Below are positions 54,285 to 62,084 of a stretch of 64,000 nucleotides of DNA, piece by piece. Made by a program: the position numbers and the translations under genes. Origin of the DNA: UBA4575 sp002386945 (GTDB lineage Bacteria > Pseudomonadota > Gammaproteobacteria > UBA4575); the NCBI GenBank assembly GCA_943789445.1, contig CALSUC010000002.1:478448-542447 (forward strand). The letters are read 5' to 3'. The notes below the pieces were generated by a model. That model was not told the DNA's origin, did no database searches, and saw only the letters and a program-made list of their open reading frames with translations. Within the stretch, counting starts at the first letter, position 1. Every line of letters starts with the position of its first letter.

Positions 54285-54902
54285 ATGCGTTTATCTCAAG
54301 TTAACAGCTATTTGCAGGGTTATGTTGAAACCCGCTTAGCGAAAATAGCCGTTATAGGTCTACTGGCCGTACCGATGCTGCATCTATGTTGGCAATTCCT
54401 ACAAGATGAGTTGGGTGCTAATCCGATTGAGGAGATCACACACCAGTCTGGTAACTGGGCACTGATCTTATTACTTGCAACCTTAAGCGTAAGCCCTTTA
54501 CGTCGTTTATTTGGACTACATCTGCTGCAAAGCTATCGGCGTGTCTTGGGCCTGTCTACATTTGCCTATGGCTGTTTTCACCTCAGTATTTATTTGTTTC
54601 TAGATCAATTCTTTGACTGGTCTGCGATTGCTGAAGATATATTAGAGCGGCCTTACATCACTCTAGGTATGACGGCGCTTATGTTAATGCTCCCACTGGC
54701 CTTGACTTCCACTAATGCAATGCAGCGTCGGTTGCAGCATCGTTGGAATCAGTTGCATCACCTGACCTATGTGATTGCGATACTCGCTGTGATCCACTTC
54801 TGGTGGCTAGTGAAGGCCGACATTCGGGAGCCGCTATTATTTGCCACGATACTACTAGGCCTATTAGGCTACCGCTATTTTGTCAGGTTACGGGCAAAAT
54901 AG
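54285..54902 (+). CDS. msrQ: MsrQ, heme-binding subunit of periplasmic MsrPQ
   Basis: This 205-residue membrane protein has about six helices and His residues typical of MsrQ/YedZ, which passes electrons from quinones to the molybdoenzyme MsrP. Conserved blocks are LRRLFGLHLLQSYRRVLGLS, the His in YGCFHLS and the pair in LHHLTYV. The msrP gene normally sits just upstream, but holB does so here, so msrP must be elsewhere if present. Loss of msrB in this genome makes a methionine-sulfoxide repair system of interest. Confidence 0.9.
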   Translation: MRLSQVNSYLQGYVETRLAKIAVIGLLAVPMLHLCWQFLQDELGANPIEEITHQSGNWALILLLATLSVSPLRRLFGLHLLQSYRRVLGLSTFAYGCFHLSIYLFLDQFFDWSAIAEDILERPYITLGMTALMLMLPLALTSTNAMQRRLQHRWNQLHHLTYVIAILAVIHFWWLVKADIREPLLFATILLGLLGYRYFVRLRAK

Positions 54903-54991
54903 CGTAGAATGTAACGCATAACACTTCATGGTTTAGCCTTACTATGACTCTGATTGTGTGACCCTATTTATTGTCTTAGAGCGAATTTATT

Positions 54992-56374
54992 ATGTCTGCG
55001 AGTAATACCCCGGATACTTCGGAAGCGATTCATCAAGATTTAGCAAAACGTGACCTGGCCCATGTCTGGCACCCCTGCACGCAGATGAAAGATCATGAAG
55101 ACTTTCCAATTATCCCGATTAAAAGTGGTCAAGGTGTATGGTTGCATGACTTTGAAGGGAACCGATATCTAGACGGTATTAGTTCTTGGTGGGTCAATCT
55201 TTTTGGTCATGCCAATCCTGCTATTAGTGAGGCGATCAAGCAGCAAGCCGATACCTTAGAGCATGTCTTACTGGCTGGTTTCTCGCATGAACCAGTCATT
55301 CGATTATCAGAACGATTGGCTCAGTTAACACCAGCAGGGCTAGAGAAATGTTTTTATGCCGATAACGGTTCTTCTGCGGTAGAGGTTGCGCTGAAGATGA
55401 GTTTTCATTATTTCCATAATATCGGTGAAAAGAAAAAGACAAAATTTGTAGCCTTAAAAAATTCCTATCATGGTGAAACTTTAGGTGCGCTCTCGGTTGG
55501 TGACGTTGAGCTGTATAAAGAGATATATCAACCCCTACTATTGGATGTGATTACAGTGGAAGGGGCCGATAGCTATGATCAATTAGCAGATGAGTCTTCG
55601 GCTGATTTTGCCGCGCGGAAGTTTGTCGCGATGGAACAGTTGTTATCACAGCAACACGATGAGATCTGTGCAGTCATCGTTGAGCCACTTGTGCAATGTG
55701 CCGGTAATATGCGCATGTACTCAGCAGAATATCTAACACTGCTGCGCGAGGCCTGTGATCGCTATGGTGTACATTTAATAGCGGATGAGGTTGCCGTTGG
55801 CTTTGGTCGTACAGGCAGCTTGTTTGCTTGTGAGCAGGCTGAAATTAGTCCCGATTTCATGTGCCTTTCTAAAGGTTTAACTGGAGGCTATTTGCCGTTG
55901 TCAGTAGTTGTGACCACTGAAAAGATTTACCAAGCCTTCTATGGTGACTATGCGGGCATGAAGGCCTTTTTACATTCTCATTCATATACTGGGAATGCCT
56001 TAGCCTGTGCGGCCGCCTTGGCAACATTAGATCAGTTTGAGCAGCGTAATACGATACAAGCGAATCAAAAGTTAATCGCTAAAATTAAAGCCTGTGGCGA
56101 ACGTTTTCGAGATCATCCTAATGTCGGCCATATTCGTCAGACAGGGATGATTTTTGCGATTGAATTAGTTGCAGATAAAACAACGCGTGAACCATTTCCT
56201 TGGCAGCAACGTCGTGGCCTGCGTGCCCATCGTTATGCCTTAGAGCAGGAGTTGTTACTGCGTCCATTAGGCAATGTCATATACTTTATGCCACCTTATG
56301 TGATTACTGAGGCTGAGATAGAATGGGTGTTTGATATTATGGCTAAGGCGGTCGAGGTTGCAGTACATGATTGA
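54992..56374 (+). CDS. bioA: adenosylmethionine-8-amino-7-oxononanoate aminotransferase
   Basis: This 460-residue class III aminotransferase acts in biotin synthesis. HVWHPCTQMKDHEDFP at the start is specific for BioA. The PLP Lys is in LSKGLTGGYLPLS near residue 293. SSWWVNLFGHANP forms the substrate site. The other bio genes are not linked. No BirA-type operator is visible upstream. Confidence 0.95.
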   Translation: MSASNTPDTSEAIHQDLAKRDLAHVWHPCTQMKDHEDFPIIPIKSGQGVWLHDFEGNRYLDGISSWWVNLFGHANPAISEAIKQQADTLEHVLLAGFSHEPVIRLSERLAQLTPAGLEKCFYADNGSSAVEVALKMSFHYFHNIGEKKKTKFVALKNSYHGETLGALSVGDVELYKEIYQPLLLDVITVEGADSYDQLADESSADFAARKFVAMEQLLSQQHDEICAVIVEPLVQCAGNMRMYSAEYLTLLREACDRYGVHLIADEVAVGFGRTGSLFACEQAEISPDFMCLSKGLTGGYLPLSVVVTTEKIYQAFYGDYAGMKAFLHSHSYTGNALACAAALATLDQFEQRNTIQANQKLIAKIKACGERFRDHPNVGHIRQTGMIFAIELVADKTTREPFPWQQRRGLRAHRYALEQELLLRPLGNVIYFMPPYVITEAEIEWVFDIMAKAVEVAVHD

Positions 56375-56409
56375 GAGTACTTTGTTGCCATTAAGAGTGG
56401 GGATCTAAG

Positions 56410-57357
56410 ATGAGATGGATCATAACTTGTTTGCTATTTACAGCTGCTGCTGAACTGTCTGCAGACACCTATAATTTTCGTGTGGGTGATGAAGTCGTAG
56501 GTAATGTTGGTGTCTATGTGCTGAAAGAAAACGATAATTTCTTGGCTTTAGCGCAGGAGCTGCGAGTTGGTTTTAACGAGTTAGTGGAAGCCAACCGAAG
56601 TGTCGACCCATGGATACCAGAGGCTGGAGAACGCATTATCATTCCAACACGCTATGTGTTGCCAAATGTAAAACAAAATGGCGTGGTGGTTAATCTGGCT
56701 GAGCTTAGATTATATTACTTCCATCCAGCTGAGCCTGGTAGTGACATGCGCGCTGTCAGTACCTATCCAATTAGCGTGGGTAAAAGTGATCAATGGGGGA
56801 CACCACTAGCAGAAACCAAGATTATTGGTAAAAGGGCGAAGCCTAATTGGTATCCACCAAAGTCTATACGGGCTGAGCACGAGGCTAAGAATGATCCATT
56901 GCCAGCGGTGGTGCCAGCGGGACCTGATAACCCTTTAGGGGATTATGCCTTACGTCTACAGTTGGCTGGCTACTTGATTCATGGCACCAATGTACCTGAA
57001 GGTATTGGCATGCGTGTAACCCATGGCTGTATTCGCATGCACCCTAAGGGCATAGAGCAGCTCTTTTCTGAAGTGAAGGTGAATACGCCAGTGCAGATCA
57101 TCAATCAACCTTATAAGGTTGGTTGGTTGAAGAATAAGCTGTATATAGAAAGCCATGCTGAAATTGAAGAATATCAAAAAGCAGCGTCGAAAAATCTAAC
57201 TCAATTCGTAAAGGCTGTTGTTAAGCAAACTTCTGATCAACAGGCTTATCAAGTAGATATGGACTGGGAAGAGGGGTATGCACAGGCGCGGAATAAGCGT
57301 GGCATTCCATTTTCTATTGCTACGCGTCAGCTGACGGCTGCGGTAGAGACTGAATAG
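56410..57357 (+). CDS. L,D-transpeptidase with LysM domain
   Basis: This 315-residue ErfK/YbiS-type enzyme has a signal peptide (CLLFTAAAELSA), a LysM domain at about 35-82, and a YkuD domain. The catalytic motif is VTHGCIRMHPKG with the Cys in HGCIR; another His lies in LIHGTNVPEGIG. It either cross-links peptidoglycan or attaches an outer-membrane lipoprotein. A terminator separates it from a convergent Lpp/OprI-like lipoprotein gene whose product ends in Lys, the natural partner. Confidence 0.92.
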   Translation: MRWIITCLLFTAAAELSADTYNFRVGDEVVGNVGVYVLKENDNFLALAQELRVGFNELVEANRSVDPWIPEAGERIIIPTRYVLPNVKQNGVVVNLAELRLYYFHPAEPGSDMRAVSTYPISVGKSDQWGTPLAETKIIGKRAKPNWYPPKSIRAEHEAKNDPLPAVVPAGPDNPLGDYALRLQLAGYLIHGTNVPEGIGMRVTHGCIRMHPKGIEQLFSEVKVNTPVQIINQPYKVGWLKNKLYIESHAEIEEYQKAASKNLTQFVKAVVKQTSDQQAYQVDMDWEEGYAQARNKRGIPFSIATRQLTAAVETE

Positions 57358-57385
57358 CTTATTAATTACGCAAATAATAGACGAA

Positions 57386-57415
57386 AAAAAAGGCCTCTAA
57401 AAAGAGGCCTTTTTT
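57386..57415. terminator. bidirectional intrinsic terminator
   Basis: The stem GGCCTCT / AGAGGCC with an AAAA loop is flanked by A-runs and T-runs, so it works in both directions for the L,D-transpeptidase and lipoprotein genes. Confidence 0.9.
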
Positions 57416-57436
57416 ATACTCAATAAAAGCTAAAAA

Positions 57437-57751
57437 TTACTTAGATTTCATTGTGTCGTGGAACATAACGTTAGAACGACGAGTATTTGCATCAGCAGTA
57501 TCTTGTGCCATAGTCGCTAATTCTACTGCTAAGTCAGCAGTTTCTTGAGCGCCTAATGCCATTTCTTTAGCAACAGATGCGTTATAACCGGCAGTGTTAG
57601 CTGTGCGTAGTGCTTCATTCGCAATTTCACGAACTTCATCTAGTGGATTTGCACCGGTACCAGTTGTAGAACTGACAGTACAACCAGTAGCAATAACGAC
57701 AGTTCCAGCTAGCGCTACGGCTTGAAGAGATTTCAATAGCTTTGCTTGCAT
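57437..57751 (-). CDS. Lpp/OprI-like alanine-zipper lipoprotein
   Basis: This 104-residue protein starts at ATG 57751 with GGAG seven bases upstream. The signal peptide ends in a lipobox-like VVIATGC, giving a lipid-modified Cys. The mature part is an Ala-rich helix with repeats like NEALRTANTAGYNASV and LAVELATMAQDTADAN, as in OprI of Pseudomonas. It ends in Lys (TMKSK), the residue that in Lpp is bound to peptidoglycan. The neighbouring convergent L,D-transpeptidase is a plausible enzyme for that bond. Confidence 0.85.
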   Translation of the reverse strand: MQAKLLKSLQAVALAGTVVIATGCTVSSTTGTGANPLDEVREIANEALRTANTAGYNASVAKEMALGAQETADLAVELATMAQDTADANTRRSNVMFHDTMKSK

Positions 57752-57790
57752 TTCTTGACTCCAAGGTTTGTGTATCGTGGATGATACCAC

Positions 57791-58100
57791 TTTATAATTT
57801 ATTATTAGTTATGAAAAATCTAGCTACTAAAGAGGTCAATTAAGACCTGTTAAAAACACTGTTTAATATTATGCTTTCCTTTAGTAGATAGCCCTATTCT
57901 AAGTAAATTTCTAGAAGATACCAATAGTTTTAAGTATAAATTTATAACCTTCTTTAATCTCTATGTGATTTGTGGTGTTTGCTGATCAGTTTGAACCGCT
58001 ATTTATCCGCTGAATTGTCTGAAACACGGTCTGTCAGAGGCCAACAGTCGGAATAAAATAGCGTATTATGGAGATATAAGGTAGTTGCCAGGGAGAGGTT
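57791..58100. other. AT-rich intergenic region, no gene
   Basis: These 310 bases separate the divergent lipoprotein gene and the HTH-like gene. They are AT-rich and presumably hold both promoters. I see no ORF, tRNA or strong hairpin. A short AGGTC / GACCT pair near 57833 is probably chance. Confidence 0.5.
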
Positions 58101-58523
58101 GTGGGAGAATTTGTTAGTGTCGCTAAAGCGGCACATATTGTAGGTATTTCCATCGATCAAATGCATCAGCAGATCAATGATGGCACGCTAAGCACTGCGC
58201 GAGGCATGATTCACCTTGATGATCTGTGTCAGTGTTATCCAAACACCAAGATTGATGGTGTTGATATGGTGGCTTGGGTGAATAAGATCAAAGAGGGCTC
58301 ACTAAGCCAAGGCTCAGATAAATCACCTAATGACATGAGTCGCTCTGAACTTGTGACGCAGTTGCAAAAAGTGCGATTAGAGATGTCTTATCAACGCAAC
58401 CGTGTAAAAAAACATGAGGAAGTGTTGGCGAGTTTGCGCCAGAGCCTACTGCATATGAAAGATCAATCGAGTGAGCCGAATCAGTTGCAAAGTCTGATTT
58501 CGTGGATTGATCGTCAGTTATAG
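58101..58523 (+). CDS. HTH-like plus coiled-coil protein, unknown
   Basis: This 140-residue protein starts at a GTG preceded by GGGAGAGG. The first 50 residues look like an excisionase/MerR-type helix-turn-helix: VSVAKAAHIVGISIDQMHQ and GTLSTARGMIHLDDL. A linker leads to a probable coiled coil at about 80-125 (LVTQLQKVRLEMSYQRNRVK). I do not recognise a family. It is convergent with hinT, 11 bases away. A DNA-binding role is inferred from pattern only. Confidence 0.65.
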   Translation: MGEFVSVAKAAHIVGISIDQMHQQINDGTLSTARGMIHLDDLCQCYPNTKIDGVDMVAWVNKIKEGSLSQGSDKSPNDMSRSELVTQLQKVRLEMSYQRNRVKKHEEVLASLRQSLLHMKDQSSEPNQLQSLISWIDRQL

Positions 58524-58534
58524 TCGCACAGCGA

Positions 58535-58879
58535 TTAACCTGGTGGCCATTTGAACTCTCGGCCAGCAAGGATATGTAAGTGCAAATGGAATACGGTTTG
58601 ACCAGCTTCTGCACCATTATTCACAACTAATCGAAAACAATCGGCATAACCTTCTTGTGCTGCGATTTTGGGTGCGACCTGTAACAAATGTCCTAGGGTC
58701 GACTGATCACTGCTATCGGCTTGAGATAGCATGACAATTGGTTTTTTAGGGATAAGTAAAACGTGTAGTGGTGCCTGTGCCGAGATATCTCGAAAGGCTA
58801 AACAGAGCTCGTCCTCGTAGACGATATCAGCAGGGATTTCACGCTGTATGATTTTATTGAAAATGGTTTCTTCAGTCAT
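58535..58879 (-). CDS. hinT: HIT-family nucleotide-binding protein HinT
   Basis: This 114-residue protein has the histidine triad HLHLHIL near residue 101. Its start MTEETIFNKIIQREIPADIV is typical of HinT. It hydrolyses adenosine phosphoramidates such as AMP-lysine. The length is normal. Confidence 0.93.
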   Translation of the reverse strand: MTEETIFNKIIQREIPADIVYEDELCLAFRDISAQAPLHVLLIPKKPIVMLSQADSSDQSTLGHLLQVAPKIAAQEGYADCFRLVVNNGAEAGQTVFHLHLHILAGREFKWPPG

Positions 58880-58947
58880 AGTCTTCGCCTAAAAAATCGG
58901 TTAACGATGTGCTGAGGGTAAACTAAGACGTAATTTTGTGAAAGCGT

Positions 58948-59358
58948 CTAAGGACGTTTGAATGCAGCTACCTTAGCTTTTTTTCTGAGCCAGTTTAAGC
59001 CATTGAAAATAGCCTTCTGTTGCAGCAGCGATCGCTCAATCTTCTTCTTTTGTGGGTAATCTAGTAACAGTAGGGATAAGACTAATGTCAACAAGCCTTG
59101 TCCTGGTAGCAGCAGCATGAGTAGTCCAGCAAATAATAGGATTAATCCTAGCAGGTTGCGCAGTATGCGAAGTAAGACCTGTTGGCTGGTGATGGGATGC
59201 TGTGATCTTGATTGCTGGCAGAAGTGATCGACCGGTAATCGGGCGACGAGATAGGGGAGTAGGGATAGACTGATTGCTAACATAATCAGCGAGCTGATTG
59301 CGATCAGTTGTAGCCATCCGGCATACTCAGTGCAGAGATCAATGATAGTTTCGATCAT
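58948..59358 (-). CDS. PGPGW-like small membrane protein
   Basis: This 136-residue protein has three hydrophobic segments. The middle one (LLGLILLFAGLLMLLLPGQGLLTLVL) resembles the PGPGW family, here with LLPGQG in place of PGPGW. The C-terminus is strongly basic (KKKIERSLLQQ, RKKAKVAAFKRP). It is divergent from the RuBisCO-like gene with about 80 bases between the starts. Its function is unknown. Confidence 0.75.
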   Translation of the reverse strand: MIETIIDLCTEYAGWLQLIAISSLIMLAISLSLLPYLVARLPVDHFCQQSRSQHPITSQQVLLRILRNLLGLILLFAGLLMLLLPGQGLLTLVLSLLLLDYPQKKKIERSLLQQKAIFNGLNWLRKKAKVAAFKRP

Positions 59359-59441
59359 AGTGTTGGCTATACTACAATTATTGATGTTTCGAGAAAAGAT
59401 ACGGGCATAGATTGTATCGTCCCATTACCTAAAGATGACTC

Positions 59442-61013
59442 ATGAATGATAATTTACGCCTGCACTACTTGATACGCGCAACACTAACTGACGCTGCATC
59501 TTTGGCTGAAAAAATACTTATTGAGCAGAGTGTCGAGACACCGTTAGATGTATTAAGTGACGATATCAAAGAAAATATCCTGGGCAAGATTGAGCAGCTA
59601 GAAGAGCTTAGTGAGCCGGCAGGTTACTGTCGTGTAGTGTTTAGTTTCGCGGCAGCTAGCGTAGGTCAGAACTTTAATCAATTGCTCAATTTATGCTTTG
59701 GGAATGTCTCCTTATACCCCGGTGTGCGTCTGGTTGATATTGAATTACCGCAGAGCGTGTTGAGTAATTTTCAAGGCCCGCGGTTTGGTATTGAGGGGGT
59801 TCGTAAGGCGCTTGGTGTTTATCAACGGCCTTTATTGGCAACGGCACTCAAACCAAAAGGGGAGAGTGATGCCTATTTTGCCCAGCTAGCTTATGCCTTT
59901 GCTAGTGGTGGCGGTGACATCATCAAAGATGATCAAAACCTAATCGCTGATTTTTCTGCATTCCAGTCACGGACTAATAGTTGCCAACAAGCATTACAGC
60001 GAGCCGCTGATGAGAGTGCTAGTCACTGTTTATATTTCCCCTATATAGCGTCGGCCTATGAGGAACTAGAACGTCATTTTGCCTGGGTTAAAGGATTAGG
60101 CCTAAAGGGTGTTTTGTTATCACCTCTGATTATGGGGTTGGATCATGCGCGTGGTTTAGCACAGCAATACGACCTGATGTATATGGCGCATCCGGCCTTT
60201 TCTGGCAGCTTTAGTATTCAGGCCTCACATGGTATGTCGGCTGATCTGCTTTATGGATACCTCTATCGTTTAGCTGGAGTTGATATTTCAGTCTTTCCTA
60301 ATGCTGGTGGTCGTTTTTCCTTTAGTAAGATAGAGACACAGGCGATTACACGACGGTTGCGAGAGCCAATGCCGGGTGTCACCACAGCCTTACCCTGTCC
60401 TGCAGGTGGTATGGCCTACGATGATCTATCGGCGATGGGTGAGACCTATGGCGTTGACTCGGTCTTTTTACTAGGTGGCTCTTTGCTGCAATACAATGCA
60501 GATAGCAAGCTAGCAACAGCGGCATTTAAGGCTAAAATTTTAGAGCAATTTGATGAGCGTCTAGTCTCACAAGGAGAGGCTACGGCAGCTTCTTCCTGTG
60601 AGATTGGTGAGCCGCCAAGGCAACAGCTGCAAGAGTATCTGCCATCGATAGATTTTGACTGGAAAGACCGACCTGCCGTTGTCTATAAGAAAGATCAGGC
60701 GCTGCCATTTGTTGGTATCAAACGTAGGGAGTTGATTGGTAAGCAGGGGGAAGAGTGTCGTTTTGATTTGCGTTATTTCGAAATTGAACCAGGTGGTTAT
60801 TCAAGCCTAGAACAACATCAACATAGTCATGTCATCATCGGTACGCGTGGGCAGGGTGACGTGTTACTAGCTAACAAAAACTATCGTTTGTCAGGGGACG
60901 ATGTGATATATATCCAGCCAAATACAGCACATCAGTTGCGTAATCTAGGGGATCAACCGTTTGGTTTTTACTGCATAGTGGATCGAGACAGAGACCGGCC
61001 ACAAACGATCTAG
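59442..61013 (+). CDS. RuBisCO-like protein (form IV) fused to cupin
   Basis: This 523-residue protein is a RuBisCO large-chain homologue (about 1-400) joined to a C-terminal cupin (about 420-523). The N-domain is followed by the barrel with TALKPKG (Lys137/139), GGGDIIKDDQNL (Lys162, the carbamylated-Lys position, with Gln165 in place of the RuBisCO Glu ligand), MAHPAFSG (His250), FPNAGGRFSFS and PAGGM. The missing Glu and altered loop 6 exclude a carboxylase. The cupin has HQHSH (459-463) and PNTAHQLRN and ends DRDRDRPQ, closely resembling the cupin methylsulfurylase of R. rubrum as I remember it. The fusion suggests a two-step enzyme of methylthioadenosine recycling to 1-deoxyxylulose 5-phosphate and methanethiol; that is inference. 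Confidence 0.88.
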   Translation: MNDNLRLHYLIRATLTDAASLAEKILIEQSVETPLDVLSDDIKENILGKIEQLEELSEPAGYCRVVFSFAAASVGQNFNQLLNLCFGNVSLYPGVRLVDIELPQSVLSNFQGPRFGIEGVRKALGVYQRPLLATALKPKGESDAYFAQLAYAFASGGGDIIKDDQNLIADFSAFQSRTNSCQQALQRAADESASHCLYFPYIASAYEELERHFAWVKGLGLKGVLLSPLIMGLDHARGLAQQYDLMYMAHPAFSGSFSIQASHGMSADLLYGYLYRLAGVDISVFPNAGGRFSFSKIETQAITRRLREPMPGVTTALPCPAGGMAYDDLSAMGETYGVDSVFLLGGSLLQYNADSKLATAAFKAKILEQFDERLVSQGEATAASSCEIGEPPRQQLQEYLPSIDFDWKDRPAVVYKKDQALPFVGIKRRELIGKQGEECRFDLRYFEIEPGGYSSLEQHQHSHVIIGTRGQGDVLLANKNYRLSGDDVIYIQPNTAHQLRNLGDQPFGFYCIVDRDRDRPQTI

Positions 61014-61023
61014 CGGTATCTAG

Positions 61024-61482
61024 TTACGGGCCGCTGGTCTTGGTATGAAACAGCAGCATATTATGAATGGCTTGGAAATTTTTATCGTAAAACGCCTGTG
61101 TGCACGCTACGGTCTCTGGTGTTTCCTCACTGATTGATGGCAAGGATTGTTGGCTGTCATTGAGTAAGGATTCATAACCGACATAAGTCTCAGTAAGCGC
61201 TGTCTGACTCGATGAAGCATTGTCACAGATCAGATTGGCGCGTTGCTGCCATAGAAAGGCGAGAGTGCGTAGGGCATCACTGTTTTGTTGTGACAGAGTG
61301 GCGAGGGCGCCCAATTCGTCTTGTGGTATTTCCTGCTCGCTGGCCGCAGCAGTTTGGTAATAATGCTCAAATCTGAGCAACATTTGTCGCTCGATACGCT
61401 CTTCTGAATCACTTTGTCCGCAAGCGAGGATCAGTAAGCAGAGGCTTATTACGACGATAGTTTGGTATAGAGAGTGCAACAT
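61024..61482 (-). CDS. predicted lipoprotein, unknown
   Basis: This 152-residue protein has a signal peptide with lipobox LILAC (Cys near residue 21). The mature part is acidic and helical, with two further Cys (LICDN and VACTQ) that may pair. No family is recognised. It is convergent with the RuBisCO-like gene, 11 bases away, but conservation of that pairing is unknown. Confidence 0.7.
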   Translation of the reverse strand: MLHSLYQTIVVISLCLLILACGQSDSEERIERQMLLRFEHYYQTAAASEQEIPQDELGALATLSQQNSDALRTLAFLWQQRANLICDNASSSQTALTETYVGYESLLNDSQQSLPSISEETPETVACTQAFYDKNFQAIHNMLLFHTKTSGP

Positions 61483-61652
61483 GGTCAGAATTATCGTTCG
61501 TCTAGGTTATGCGCTGAAAATAGCGCTGACTAAAAAATATAGCGAATAGTGGATTGTGACAAATATAGGTGAATTCGCGTATTAGATGTTAAAAAACCGT
61601 TAATTACCCATTTTTTGGCGCGGACACCGTCGTTTAATTGTCGTAAAACTTG

Positions 61653-61680
61653 TTTACATTTAGAAGCTTTTGCGTACACT
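61653..61680 (+). promoter_or_regulatory. candidate promoter of cold-shock gene
   Basis: TTTACA (61653-61658) and TACACT (61675-61680) are separated by 16 bases, a fair sigma-70 match. Transcription from about 61687 would give a leader of roughly 138 bases, similar in size to the long cspA leader of E. coli. The 342-base gap 61483-61824 has no gene. Confidence 0.5.
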
Positions 61681-61824
61681 GGCTATACCTATGAAAGTAT
61701 ATAGCAGGTTTTTTTTCGCAGTAGTCCGGTAACCCTTCGGTAGTTTCTCGTTTTATCTGTTTAGACTAATTCCTGCCTTCTTGCATAGCTAAGTAAATAT
61801 TTAATTTAATTTCGGAGTTTAGTT

Positions 61825-62031
61825 ATGTCGACATCTATCGGCCACGTAAAATGGTTTAACGAATCTAAAGGGTTCGGTTTCCTAGAGCAAGAAAACGGAA
61901 AGGACGTGTTTGTACACTACAGCGCGATTTCTGGTGCAGGTTTCAAAACCTTGAAAGAAGGCCAGAAAGTCCAGTTCACTGTTGAAGACGGTGATAAAGG
62001 ACTACAAGCGGTAAATGTCGAGCTTCTCTAG
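61825..62031 (+). CDS. cold-shock-domain protein (CspA family)
   Basis: This 68-residue OB-fold protein carries RNP1 (KGFGFLEQ) and RNP2 (VFVHYSAI). The start GHVKWFNESKGFGF is typical. It binds single-stranded RNA or DNA. The upstream TTCGGAG is a ribosome-binding site. The long leader suggests post-transcriptional control. RNP1 ends in LEQ where CspA has ITP. Confidence 0.93.
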   Translation: MSTSIGHVKWFNESKGFGFLEQENGKDVFVHYSAISGAGFKTLKEGQKVQFTVEDGDKGLQAVNVELL

Positions 62032-62046
62032 ACACTTGTGATGTGT

Positions 62047-62071
62047 GGGTTGGTCGATATTTGACCGACCC
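62047..62071 (+). terminator. hairpin after cold-shock gene
   Basis: Nine-base arms GGGTTGGTC and GACCGACCC pair with one G-U, 15 bases after the stop. The T-run is lacking. It may also serve the convergent senB gene. Confidence 0.55.
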
Positions 62072-62084
62072 GCATATGTAGTTT

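Noticed and set aside
54903..54991. BirA-type operator upstream of bioA
   Set aside because: No TTGTAAACC / GGTTTACAA pair is present.
59442..61013. Possible true RuBisCO large subunit
   Set aside because: The metal-ligand Glu is replaced by Gln165, loop 6 is unlike carboxylases, and a cupin is attached. It fits form IV.
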